A stretch of 64,000 nucleotides of DNA, taken from NCBI GenBank assembly GCA_964553795.1, contig CAZKMR010000010.1, forward strand, positions 1-64,000, given 5' to 3'. The position numbers were made by a program, and so were the translations under genes. Below are positions 25,482-33,088 of this stretch, in pieces (within the stretch, counting starts at the first letter, position 1; each line of letters starts with the position of its first letter). Under the pieces are notes generated by a model. The model was not told the DNA's origin and searched no databases. It saw only the letters and a program-made list of their open reading frames with translations. This DNA is from JADLHS01 sp964553795. Lineage in GTDB: Bacteria; Verrucomicrobiota; Verrucomicrobiia; Limisphaerales; JADLHS01.

Positions 25482-26218
25482 GTCAAAAAGATTTCGGCGT
25501 CAACTTGACGAAACGCGTGCAACTGCAATTGCGCGGCGGCGGCCAATCGTTCGAAGCCGCGGCCATCGGCAATCGTCGGGGCGGTGCGGCCGCCGAAGAT
25601 TTTCGGGCAAACAGTAACATGCAATTCGTCCACGAGTCCGGCGCGGAAAAGTTCGCCGTTCAGTTCGCCGCCGCCTTCGCAGAGCAGGCGTTTGACCTTG
25701 TGCGTCTTGCGCAGCCATTGAAGGAAGGCGGCAAAATCAATTTCAGTGTTGCCGCAACCGATCACTTCCGCCAGATGCAGCAGCGGCTTTGCAACCCGCT
25801 TCATTGCCCGTTTGGTCGTCAGGATAATGATGGGGCTGAACTGGTGTTTGAAGACCGCGGCATCCGGGTCAACCGAGCCACTCCCGCTGACGATGATTCG
25901 CAGATTGTATTCGGCCAACCCGCGCCGGAGTCGCAGCCGTCGGAACTTCGCCGGACCAGGACCGAGGTTGATGTCATTCAAATCAGCGGTACGTGCGCCG
26001 CACATCACCGCATCGGCGGTGGCGCGCAGTTCGAGCAGGTGCTCGTGATCACGCTGGCTGCCGAACGATGAGACGGCGCGATTGGCGGTGGCGATTTTGC
26101 CATCAGCCGTCATTGCCATGTTGACCAGGACGAAGGGTAGCCGCCGACGTGAGGAGGTGGACTTCGGGGCGATTATTCCCGCCTCGTTACCTCGGCGGCT
26201 ACGGGACTTGGCACTCAT
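25400..26218 (-). CDS. RibD C-terminal domain (dihydrofolate reductase-like) reductase
   Basis: The 272-residue protein has the RibD_C fold: LPFVLVNMAMTADGKIA near residues 27-43, TADAVMCGARTADLNDI, LLCEGGGELNGELFRAGLVDE and a terminal FLTYARIG. The N-terminal cytidine deaminase half of bifunctional RibD is absent. It could reduce a pyrimidine intermediate of riboflavin synthesis or a related pterin; the reaction is not fixed by sequence. Its start overlaps the stop of queA by 4 bases (ATGA), so the two are coupled. Its last 82 bases run into the oppositely transcribed kinase gene, giving a basic tail (GRSLSRQRRT) that is probably not part of the fold. Confidence 0.85.
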   Translation of the reverse strand: MSAKSRSRRGNEAGIIAPKSTSSRRRLPFVLVNMAMTADGKIATANRAVSSFGSQRDHEHLLELRATADAVMCGARTADLNDINLGPGPAKFRRLRLRRGLAEYNLRIIVSGSGSVDPDAAVFKHQFSPIIILTTKRAMKRVAKPLLHLAEVIGCGNTEIDFAAFLQWLRKTHKVKRLLCEGGGELNGELFRAGLVDELHVTVCPKIFGGRTAPTIADGRGFERLAAAAQLQLHAFRQVDAEIFLTYARIGCGRSGRSLSRQRRTVRASMRG

Positions 26219-27384
26219 AAAATCAACATGGCATCGCCGTAACTGAAGAAGCGGTAGCGTTCGCGAATCGCCTCGGCATACGCGCTGAGAACGAGTTCGC
26301 GTCCATTTAATTGGCCTGGTGCGGCGAAAGCGCTGACCAGCATCAACAGCGTAGAGCAGGGGAGATGGAAGTTGGTGAGCAAGCCATTCACGATGGCGAA
26401 CTCGCGCGGCGGATGGATAAAAATTTTCGTGCGGCCGGGGCCGGAACGGATGGAAAAAGCGGAATTTGCGGCGGCGCTTAACTCCCTCGCCCCTCCCTGG
26501 GGGGAAGAGAGGGAGGAAACGGTTGCTTTAGTTTGCGCGGCGCTTTCGAGGACGCGCACACTGGTGGTGCCGACGGCGATGACGCGGCGACCTTCAGATT
26601 TCGCTTGGTTGACGGCCTTGGCCACGGTCTCGCTGACTTCAAATCGTTCCTCGTGCATGACGTGGTCGGCGATGTTCGCGGCTTTGACGGGAGCGAAAGT
26701 GCCGAGGCCGACGTGCAACGTGACAAAATGAATTTCCACGCCCAACGCGCGAAGTTCGGCGAGCAGCTTTTCAGTGAAGTGCAATCCCGCCGTGGGCGCG
26801 GCCACCGAACCAGCCGGATTGGCGAAGACGGTTTGGTAACGTTCCTTGTCGCTGGCGGGCAGTTGTTTTGGGTCGCGCTCGATGTAGGGCGGCAGCGGAA
26901 GTTCGCCCAATGCATCGAGTTCGGCGCAGATATTGTCCGTGCCCGAGAAACTGAGGCGGCGATGACCTTCCGGGTTGATTGCGGTGACGATCGCGTGAAT
27001 GGCTTTGGATTCAGAGTCCGGACTTCGCAGGGTGATGCGGGTGCCGACGCGGGCGCGTTTGCCGGGTTTCATCATCGCCCACCAATCGTTGGTGGTGTTT
27101 TCTTCCAGCAAAAGGATTTCAAAATTACCACCGGTCTCGGTGTTGACGCCCCTCAGCCGCGCCGGAATAACCCGGGAATTATTCAGGATTAGCACGTCTC
27201 CCGACCGCAGATAACGTTTAAGGTCGGGAAAAATCCGGTGTTCCATTTGGCCGGAAGACCGATGCAATACCAAAAGGCGCGATTGATCTCTTTGCGCCGC
27301 CGGATGCTGGGCAATCAGCTCGGGCGGCAAATTGAAATCAAAGTCGGCGGTGTGCACGCGCAGAGGGTAGTGAGCGCGCGCCAA
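26215..27384 (-). CDS. queA: S-adenosylmethionine:tRNA ribosyltransferase-isomerase
   Basis: QueA adds the epoxycyclopentane ring during queuosine synthesis at the tRNA wobble base. Family motifs are plain: DFDFNLPPELIAQHPA, LILNNSRVIPARL, PTAGLHFTEKLL, FVTLHVGLGTFAPV and NFHLPCSTLLMLVSAFA. The usual length is about 340-360 residues; this one has 389. The extra residues (roughly 288-312, between LESAAQTKA and TKIFIHPP) are Ser/Gly/Ala-rich and coincide with an inverted repeat at 26482-26515. The frame is intact and all downstream motifs are present, so the enzyme is probably functional with an enlarged surface loop. Confidence 0.95.
   Translation of the reverse strand: MARAHYPLRVHTADFDFNLPPELIAQHPAAQRDQSRLLVLHRSSGQMEHRIFPDLKRYLRSGDVLILNNSRVIPARLRGVNTETGGNFEILLLEENTTNDWWAMMKPGKRARVGTRITLRSPDSESKAIHAIVTAINPEGHRRLSFSGTDNICAELDALGELPLPPYIERDPKQLPASDKERYQTVFANPAGSVAAPTAGLHFTEKLLAELRALGVEIHFVTLHVGLGTFAPVKAANIADHVMHEERFEVSETVAKAVNQAKSEGRRVIAVGTTSVRVLESAAQTKATVSSLSSPQGGARELSAAANSAFSIRSGPGRTKIFIHPPREFAIVNGLLTNFHLPCSTLLMLVSAFAAPGQLNGRELVLSAYAEAIRERYRFFSYGDAMLIL
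26477..26521. repeat. Inverted repeat inserted in queA
   Basis: CTCCCTC at 26482-26488 pairs with GAGGGAG at 26509-26515, with CCCTCC..GGGGGA-type pairing inside. The sequence resembles the CCCCTCCC-type repeat in the 11889-11977 block. It coincides with a stretch of QueA that has no counterpart in the compact family, consistent with an in-frame repeat insertion. Confidence 0.6.
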
Positions 27385-27589
27385 TTTCCAATTTCAGAAT
27401 TGTCGATGCTGGACGGATTCTTCGACTCGTTGAACTGATGAACTACATCTTGGGGAGATCGCGATGCGACTACCAGCGGTTGGGCTTTTTTTGGAGGGGG
27501 GAAAAGGAGGTTCAGAGTGGCAGCGAAAGGTTTTTCACCACTTGTCTTCAACGTGTGAATAAGTTCTGAAAAAAACTTCCCGATAGGTG

Positions 27590-27617
27590 TTGACTAAGAA
27601 AGGCGCTGGGTGTTTAA
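27590..27617 (+). promoter_or_regulatory. Candidate sigma-70 promoter and MraZ-box region of the dcw cluster
   Basis: TTGACT at 27590-27595 is followed after 17 bases by TTTAAC at 27613-27618, a good spacing with 5/6 and 4/6 matches to consensus. Downstream lie G-rich blocks: TGGGTG (27608), AGGGGC (27619), and TGTGG / TGGGG 10 bases apart near 27640-27655. These recall the spaced TGGG repeats bound by MraZ at its own promoter. This is inference by position and pattern. Confidence 0.45.
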
Positions 27618-27679
27618 CAGGGGCGTGAAATGTAGCGTTCTGTGGCAAAATGGGGCAGCCACAAAATGCCTGTGAACAA

Positions 27680-28150
27680 ATGTCGAATTCCGCCATAGCC
27701 ACGACGCCGATTTACAATTCCGTGTACCGCCACGGTTGTGATGAGAAGCGACGCATTCAAATCCCGGCGATGTGGCGACCGACGGAAGAAGGCGTGCAGT
27801 TCACATTGATCGTGTGGCCGCAACGAAACGAAGGTCCGTGTTTGCGCGTGTTGCCGCCGAAAGAAATGGCGGAACTGATGGCGGAGTTGGATGCAATGCC
27901 AAACAGCAATCAAAACAAAACGGTGCTCAAGCGCATCATCGGTTCGAAGTCCACCCAGGTGGCTTTGGACAAGGCGGGGCGGATTTGTGTGCCGGAAGAT
28001 TTGGCGGCGGCGGCGGGCATCAAAGTCGGAATGGAAGTGGTGCTCGTCGGTTTGTTGGATCGATTTGAGATTTGGGAGCCGGCGCGTTATGCGCGCGTTG
28101 ATGCGGCAGACGATGTCCTGGCCTCGGAAGCCTTCAAGTTAATGGAATAA
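27680..28150 (+). CDS. mraZ: MraZ-type transcriptional regulator, first dcw gene
   Basis: From ATG 27680 the protein has 156 residues and two AbrB-like SpoVT repeats. The first contains YRHGCDEKRRIQIPAMWRP (compare the family's HxLDxKGRxxIPxxFR) and the second QVALDKAGRICVPEDLAAAAG followed by VLVGLLDRFEIWEP. The upstream ATG at 27650 would give a longer, unsupported leader. MraZ binds DNA upstream of the division and cell wall genes and regulates them; here it heads that cluster in the usual place. The hypothetical gene at 28157 follows after 6 bases. Confidence 0.88.
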   Translation: MSNSAIATTPIYNSVYRHGCDEKRRIQIPAMWRPTEEGVQFTLIVWPQRNEGPCLRVLPPKEMAELMAELDAMPNSNQNKTVLKRIIGSKSTQVALDKAGRICVPEDLAAAAGIKVGMEVVLVGLLDRFEIWEPARYARVDAADDVLASEAFKLME

Positions 28151-28156
28151 ACGAAC

Positions 28157-28711
28157 ATGAGCTTTGGACGATTATTGGCAGCGGGAAAAAGTCTGGTGAA
28201 CGGCAATGTCGCCGGTCGCTATCAAATGCAGCGCGGCATGGCGTTGCCGCAATTTATTTCGCCGAAGAATCCCTTTAAGCAGGAAGCGGTGGCCAAACCG
28301 GTCGCGCCCCCGCCGGTGGTTGCCGCCCCTGCTACGAATTTGTCCGCTAGCGCGTCCGCGCCCGAGAGTACGTCGGCTCGTTTGCCAGTGGGCAAACTGT
28401 CGGCGGCACGGTCGGTCTCGCTGGTTCAGCGTGCGAAGAACGCGGGCACGATTCTTGGCGCGAAGCTCCGGGGCGGGGTGAAGCTGCGGGGTAGCGCGAA
28501 GTGGCTGGGAGGCGCAATGCAACGCGCGATGTTGTTTTGCCTGGATCACAATCCGTTTTCAGCCATTGGCCGACCGAAGTTGATGGGCATTCCGCGCTTC
28601 GGCAAAGCGGCCGAACAAGGCGAGTTGTCGTTGGATCGTGTGAAAGTGGTGCGCAACGATTTAACGCATGCCGACCTGGAAGTGGTGCAGGTCGGCGGTG
28701 GCCAAAAATAA
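28157..28711 (+). CDS. Hypothetical protein between mraZ and rsmH
   Basis: I do not recognise this 184-residue protein. The middle (about 35-75) is rich in Pro, Ala and Ser, and a basic Gly/Lys/Arg stretch follows (about 95-120). The C-terminal part has the more conserved-looking CLDHNPFSAIGRP and LSLDRVKVVRNDLTHADLEV. It has no signal peptide or membrane helix. It lies 6 bases after mraZ and 21 bases before rsmH, so it belongs to the cluster's transcript. Codon use resembles its neighbours, which supports a real gene. A basic, low-complexity protein beside a DNA-binding regulator could bind nucleic acid; this is a guess. Confidence 0.7.
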   Translation: MSFGRLLAAGKSLVNGNVAGRYQMQRGMALPQFISPKNPFKQEAVAKPVAPPPVVAAPATNLSASASAPESTSARLPVGKLSAARSVSLVQRAKNAGTILGAKLRGGVKLRGSAKWLGGAMQRAMLFCLDHNPFSAIGRPKLMGIPRFGKAAEQGELSLDRVKVVRNDLTHADLEVVQVGGGQK

Positions 28712-28732
28712 TTTCAGCGGCAGCGATGCAGA

Positions 28733-29659
28733 GTGAGCGAGTTCATTCACAAGCCCGTGTTGATGGCGGAAGTGCTCGCAGCACTGCAACCAAAGTCGGG
28801 TGGCAAATATGCCGACGGGACGCTGGGCGGCGCGGGTCACGCGGCGGCAGTGCTGGCGGCGAGCGCGCCGGACGGATGGTTGTGGGGTTGTGACCGGGAC
28901 GGAGTTGCGCTCGAAGCGGCGGCCCAGCGATTGGCGGAATTTGCGGGCCGGTTTGAGTTGCGCCGCGGCAACTATGCGGAGTTGAGTGATTGGGTACCGG
29001 TGGCGAGTTGCGACGGGGTGCTGTTGGATCTGGGCGTGAGTAGTCCGCAGTTGGACGTGGCAGAGCGCGGATTCAGTTTCCAGGCCGATGGTCCGTTGGA
29101 CATGCGGATGGATACACGGCAACCGGTGACCGCGGCCACGCTAATCAATACGGCGAGCGCGGAAGAGCTCGCGAAGATTTTTTGGGAATACGGCGACGAA
29201 CGGGAATCGCGGCGGTTGGCGCGGGCAATCGTGCATGATCGCGAGTTGCGACCGTTCACGACGACGCGGCAGTTGGCGGAGTTGATGGAGCGATTATCGC
29301 CGCGGGCCGGTCGCAAGGCGCATCCGGCGACGCGGGTGTTCCAGGCGTTGCGCATCGCGGTGAACGACGAGATCGGGTCGCTGGAACGCGGACTGAATGG
29401 CGCATTGAGGATTTTGAGACCCGGCGGGCGATTGGCGGTAATCACGTTTCACAGTCTCGAAGATCGTGTGGTGAAACGCTGGGGGCGCGAGCGGGCGCGG
29501 GATTACACCTTTGAAGGCGAGGATGTGCCCGAGCTGCGAACGCCGCGCGCGCCGGAGTTGCAATTGATTTCGCGCAAGGCAATCACGCCGGGCGCAACCG
29601 AGTTGACGGAAAATCCGCGCAGCCGCAGCGCGCAATTGCGGGTGATGGAGAAATTATAA
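28733..29659 (+). CDS. rsmH: 16S rRNA m4C1402 methyltransferase
   Basis: RsmH (MraW) methylates N4 of C1402 in 16S rRNA. The 308-residue protein matches the family in length and motifs: HKPVLMAEVLAALQP at the N-terminus, the SAM motif YADGTLGGAGHAAAVL, DGVLLDLGVSSPQLD, FQALRIAVNDEIGSLERG and ITFHSLEDRVVKRW. The start is GTG 28733. The stop is followed immediately by the ATG of the ftsL-like gene, so the two are coupled. Confidence 0.96.
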   Translation: MSEFIHKPVLMAEVLAALQPKSGGKYADGTLGGAGHAAAVLAASAPDGWLWGCDRDGVALEAAAQRLAEFAGRFELRRGNYAELSDWVPVASCDGVLLDLGVSSPQLDVAERGFSFQADGPLDMRMDTRQPVTAATLINTASAEELAKIFWEYGDERESRRLARAIVHDRELRPFTTTRQLAELMERLSPRAGRKAHPATRVFQALRIAVNDEIGSLERGLNGALRILRPGGRLAVITFHSLEDRVVKRWGRERARDYTFEGEDVPELRTPRAPELQLISRKAITPGATELTENPRSRSAQLRVMEKL

Positions 29660-30028
29660 ATGGCCAAGAATCGTAGAAATCAATCGGCGGCGATCCGGTT
29701 CGGTCCGGCGCTGAAGGCGGTGGGGCTGTGCCTGTTCATCGGCGGCGCGGCGGTGGGTTATGTCTGGCAAAAAAATCAGATCGATGTGTTGGGCCGGCAG
29801 ATCAAAGCGCGGGAAATCAAGCTCGCGGAATTGCGCGATCAAAACAAGAAGCTACGGGATCAACTGGCCGTGTTGCATTCGCCGGCGCGATTGCTGGAGA
29901 AAGTGCAGCAATTGAATTTGGGGCTGGTGCCGCCGTCGCCGCGCGATGTGTGGCGAGTGGCGGAACCGCTGGAGCGTCCGGCCGAAGCGGCGCCGGAATC
30001 CGGGGCGCGCCAATTGGCGGCGCGGTGA
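29660..30028 (+). CDS. ftsL: FtsL-like septum protein
   Basis: The 122-residue bitopic protein has a short basic cytoplasmic tail, one membrane helix (about 19-36) and a coiled coil (about 40-85, with KLAELRDQNKKLRDQLAVLH). The size, topology and position between rsmH and ftsI are those of FtsL, which joins FtsB and FtsQ in the divisome. FtsL sequences are poorly conserved, so the name rests on context and topology. It starts on the base after the rsmH stop. Confidence 0.75.
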   Translation: MAKNRRNQSAAIRFGPALKAVGLCLFIGGAAVGYVWQKNQIDVLGRQIKAREIKLAELRDQNKKLRDQLAVLHSPARLLEKVQQLNLGLVPPSPRDVWRVAEPLERPAEAAPESGARQLAAR

Positions 30029-30210
30029 GAAAGATTTTTTTGCCGCCGCCCGGGCTGCGGTCGTGAGGAACCGACTGCGCCGGGTGGCTGGCAAAAATTT
30101 GGCCGAAACCGAAACCTGAGCGGACTGAGTCCGCGGTGCGAGAAAGAGTTTTACCGCCGCCCGCGACACGTTGGTTGAGGAACCGACGGTTGCGGGCGGT
30201 TGGTGAATTT
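30023..30210 (+). repeat. Duplicated hairpin between ftsL and ftsI
   Basis: Two imperfect direct copies (about 30023-30099 and 30134-30210) share the order GAGAAAGA - T-run - CCGCCGCCCG - GAGGAACCGAC - GGGTGGCTGG/GGGCGGTTGG. Each can fold: copy 1 pairs GCCGCCCGG with CCGGGTGGC and GTCG with CGAC; copy 2 pairs CCGCCCGC with GCGGGCGG and GGTT with AACC. The stems differ in sequence but stay paired and the loop motif GAGGAAC is the same, so structure seems to be kept. The second copy runs up to the ftsI start. It could regulate or attenuate ftsI, or be a REP pair. Confidence 0.55.
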
Positions 30211-30214
30211 TCAG

Positions 30215-32137
30215 ATGGGCAAAAAATTACAACTGAAGCGGGTGTTGCTGGTGGTAGGCGGTCTGGTCGGCATCTTCATCCTGTTGGGCGTGCGCCTGGC
30301 GGAGTTGCAAGTGTGGCGGCACGAGGAATTGAAGGCGCTCGCGCTGGAGAACACTGTCTATCGGCAGCGGATTCCGGCGCGCCGGGGCAACATTCTCGAT
30401 GCGAGAGGCAATTTGCTGGCTTCGAGCACGCTGGTGAAAAATGTCTGTGCCGATCCCACGCTGATTGGCAATCGGCAGGCGGACGTGGCGCGGGCGATTG
30501 CGCCAATTCTCGGGATGAGGGAGGAGGAGGTTTATCAAAAATTGCTGCCGGGGACTTTCGTGCGGGATGGGAAAACCAATGTCCTGCGTTATTCACGCAT
30601 CAAGAAGGAAGTGCCGGTGGAGACCTGGCTCAAAGTCAAGGAGGCCATGGCCAATCTGGTGTTTCCGGGAGTGGATGAGAAAACGTTGCCGCGGTCGGAA
30701 CGTCTCTTCCTGGCAAATTTGCGACAAAGCGCCATTGCCACGGAACGTGAGGACGATCAGGTGCGCAACTATCCCAACGGCGCCTTGGCGGCGCATGTGC
30801 TGGGGTTCGTGGGCCGCAATGGCGATACTAACTCGATTGATTACGGGCAGTTGATTGGCGCGGAAGGCATCGAACGCGTGTTCGACGACAAACTCGCGGG
30901 CACGTCGGGTTGGCGGGTCACCGAACGGGATCGGCGCGGCAACGAAGTGGTGGCATTGCGCGATCAGGATGTGCCGGCGCGGGACGGTTACAACGTGGTG
31001 CTGACGATTGATTCGGTGGTGCAAAACATTTTGGAACGCGCGTTGGAGGAAGCGTGCGAAAAACATACGCCGGCCAATATCACCGGAATCGTGATGCGCC
31101 CGCGCACGGGCGAGATTCTGGCGATGGCGTCGTTGCCGGACTTCGATCCGAACAACGTCCCGCGGGATCCCGAACTGCGGCGCAATCGCTTGATCACCGA
31201 TGTGTGCGAGCCGGGATCGACGTTCAAAATCGTGGTGGCGGCCGGCGCGCTGAATGACGGCAAGGTGTCGCTTGGGAAAGTTTACGATTGCGAACGCGGG
31301 CAGTTCCGGTTCGGGGGGCGAATTCTGCATGATCATGATCCTTACGGCGCGCTTTCGGTGCTGGGCATTATCACCAAGTCGTCGAACATCGGCGCGGCGA
31401 AGATCGGCATCGATTTGGGAGAAGACCGGCTTTACGAATACATGTGTGATTTTGGCTTTGGCATGCCGACGGGCGTGCAGTTGCCGGGTGAATCCCGCGG
31501 CATTCTGCATCCGGTGAAGAAGTGGAGCAAAGTTTCCATCGCGCAGATTCCGATGGGCCACGGCGTGGCGACGACGCGATTGCAAATGGTGATGGCGATG
31601 GCGGCGATGGCTAACGACGGTTGGTTGATGCGCCCGATGCTGGTGAGTCAATTGCGGGATACGACCGGCAACGTGGTGACGCAATATCAGCCGCAACGCG
31701 TGCGTCAGGTTGTGAGCGCCAACACCGCCGCGCAGATGGTCAAAGCGCTGAAGACGGTGGTTTCCACGGAAGGCACCGCGCCGAAAGCGGTCATGACCAA
31801 CTACGTCGTCGCCGGTAAGACCGGCACGGCGCAAAAGCCCGGTCCGGGCGGTTACATGCCGGGCAAATATATTTCTTCGTTCATTGGCTTTTTCCCCGCC
31901 GATAATCCGGAGGTGTGCATCTCCGTCGTGTTGGATGAACCCAAGCGCGGCTATTATGGCGGGGTGGTGGCGGCTCCGGTGTTCAAGGATGTGGCCACGG
32001 AGGTTGCCAGCTATTTGCACATCCCCCCGGACAGCGGTGTCCTGGGGAGCGCGGACCTCGCGGACCGCGCGCCGGATGTGTCAACCGCCCTGCGCCCGTG
32101 GCGAACTGTGGCGGCACAGCAAACCCGAACCCCCTGA
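30215..32137 (+). CDS. ftsI: Septal peptidoglycan transpeptidase (class B PBP)
   Basis: FtsI (PBP3) crosslinks septal peptidoglycan together with FtsW. The 640-residue protein has an N-terminal membrane anchor (about 8-28), a dimerisation domain with RGNILDARGNLLA, and a transpeptidase domain. The active-site motifs are present: Ser335 in EPGSTFKI (SxxK), SSN in TKSSNIGAAKIG and KTGT at 535-538. The start is ATG 30215; longer readings from TTG 30200 run into the repeat. It follows the ftsL-like gene as usual, but murE does not follow it. Confidence 0.95.
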   Translation: MGKKLQLKRVLLVVGGLVGIFILLGVRLAELQVWRHEELKALALENTVYRQRIPARRGNILDARGNLLASSTLVKNVCADPTLIGNRQADVARAIAPILGMREEEVYQKLLPGTFVRDGKTNVLRYSRIKKEVPVETWLKVKEAMANLVFPGVDEKTLPRSERLFLANLRQSAIATEREDDQVRNYPNGALAAHVLGFVGRNGDTNSIDYGQLIGAEGIERVFDDKLAGTSGWRVTERDRRGNEVVALRDQDVPARDGYNVVLTIDSVVQNILERALEEACEKHTPANITGIVMRPRTGEILAMASLPDFDPNNVPRDPELRRNRLITDVCEPGSTFKIVVAAGALNDGKVSLGKVYDCERGQFRFGGRILHDHDPYGALSVLGIITKSSNIGAAKIGIDLGEDRLYEYMCDFGFGMPTGVQLPGESRGILHPVKKWSKVSIAQIPMGHGVATTRLQMVMAMAAMANDGWLMRPMLVSQLRDTTGNVVTQYQPQRVRQVVSANTAAQMVKALKTVVSTEGTAPKAVMTNYVVAGKTGTAQKPGPGGYMPGKYISSFIGFFPADNPEVCISVVLDEPKRGYYGGVVAAPVFKDVATEVASYLHIPPDSGVLGSADLADRAPDVSTALRPWRTVAAQQTRTP

Positions 32138-32140
32138 CCT

Positions 32141-32341
32141 ATGAATCCAAACAGCATCTCGCACCGGTTGTTTGCCGCCTCATTGTCGCAGGCCGCCCCG
32201 GCGCCAGCGAAACGTCCCGTTCGGACGCCGGCGAAAATCGCGTTCAAAGCGCATGCTTCGAAAGTGTCGCCGGCCATCAACGCCGCGGCGCGCAACATCA
32301 GCGAGTGGTCCTGGAGTGGTTGGCAACACACGACCACCTGA
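32141..32341 (+). CDS. Small hypothetical protein
   Basis: This 66-residue reading frame starts 3 bases after the ftsI stop and ends 3 bases before the next gene, a spacing that matches the neighbouring genes and favours a real product. It is rich in Ala, Pro, Ser and Lys and ends with a Trp-containing segment (ISEWSWSGWQ). No family, signal peptide or membrane helix was recognised. Without homologues it could still be a chance frame. Confidence 0.45.
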   Translation: MNPNSISHRLFAASLSQAAPAPAKRPVRTPAKIAFKAHASKVSPAINAAARNISEWSWSGWQHTTT

Positions 32342-32344
32342 CGC

Positions 32345-33085
32345 ATGAACGGAATCGCGAAACCGCATTTGCTCGGACTGGTGGCGGGATTTTTTCTCGC
32401 CACCGGGCTGGTGGTTTCGGCGCTGCTGGCGACCACGGCCTGGCTCAAAGTCAAAAACACGCAGTTCATCACGGTGAAAGGCTCGGCGCGCAAAAATGTG
32501 CGGGCGGATTTGACGGTGTGGCGGGGAACGTTCAGCACTCAAGCGGCAACCTTGCTGGAGGCGCAACGACAATTGAAAGGGGACGCCGAAAAAGTGCGGG
32601 CGTTTATCGCGGCGCGCGGCGTGACCAATTTTTCCTTCACGCCTATCGGCATTGATGACGTGCGCGGCACGTTGACCGATGCGACCGGACTGACACAGCC
32701 GCAGATTTTGGGGTATCGGTTGAGTCAGACCGTGCGCGTTGAATCGAGCGAGGTAGATTTGATGAATGAACTGGATCGCGATTCGGTGGCGCTGGTGGAA
32801 CAAGGCGTTTTGTTCACGGCGCAGGCGCCGGAGTTTTTGTACACCAAAGCCGGCGAAGCGAAGGTGGAGATGCTGGCGGAAGCCACGCGCGATGCGCGGA
32901 CCCGCGCCGAACAGATTGCCCAGCAAGGGGCGCGGCAAATTGCGCGCTTGCACGACGCGAACATGGGCGTGATTCAGATTGTTCCAATTTACAGCGGCCA
33001 GACCAGTTGGGAGGGGATGAATGATACATCCTCGCTGGACAAGACCATCACGGCGGTGGTGACCGCGACGTTTGCCTTGAAATGA
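32345..33085 (+). CDS. SIMPL domain protein (DUF541)
   Basis: The 246-residue protein has an N-terminal membrane segment (about 9-34) and a SIMPL/DUF541 domain: FITVKGSARKNVRADLTVW, GYRLSQTVRVES, and ATRDARTRAEQIAQQ near the C-terminal third. Members are periplasmic or outer-membrane-associated proteins of unclear role in stress tolerance (for example YggE). It is an unusual member of a division and cell wall cluster and sits exactly where murE is usually found, between ftsI and murF, with 3-base gaps on both sides. That suggests co-expression with envelope synthesis. Confidence 0.85.
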   Translation: MNGIAKPHLLGLVAGFFLATGLVVSALLATTAWLKVKNTQFITVKGSARKNVRADLTVWRGTFSTQAATLLEAQRQLKGDAEKVRAFIAARGVTNFSFTPIGIDDVRGTLTDATGLTQPQILGYRLSQTVRVESSEVDLMNELDRDSVALVEQGVLFTAQAPEFLYTKAGEAKVEMLAEATRDARTRAEQIAQQGARQIARLHDANMGVIQIVPIYSGQTSWEGMNDTSSLDKTITAVVTATFALK

Positions 33086-33088
33086 ATT

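Noticed and set aside
30593..32020. A 475-codon open frame on the minus strand.
   Set aside because: It is antisense to ftsI with the same His/Arg-rich composition; a shadow frame.
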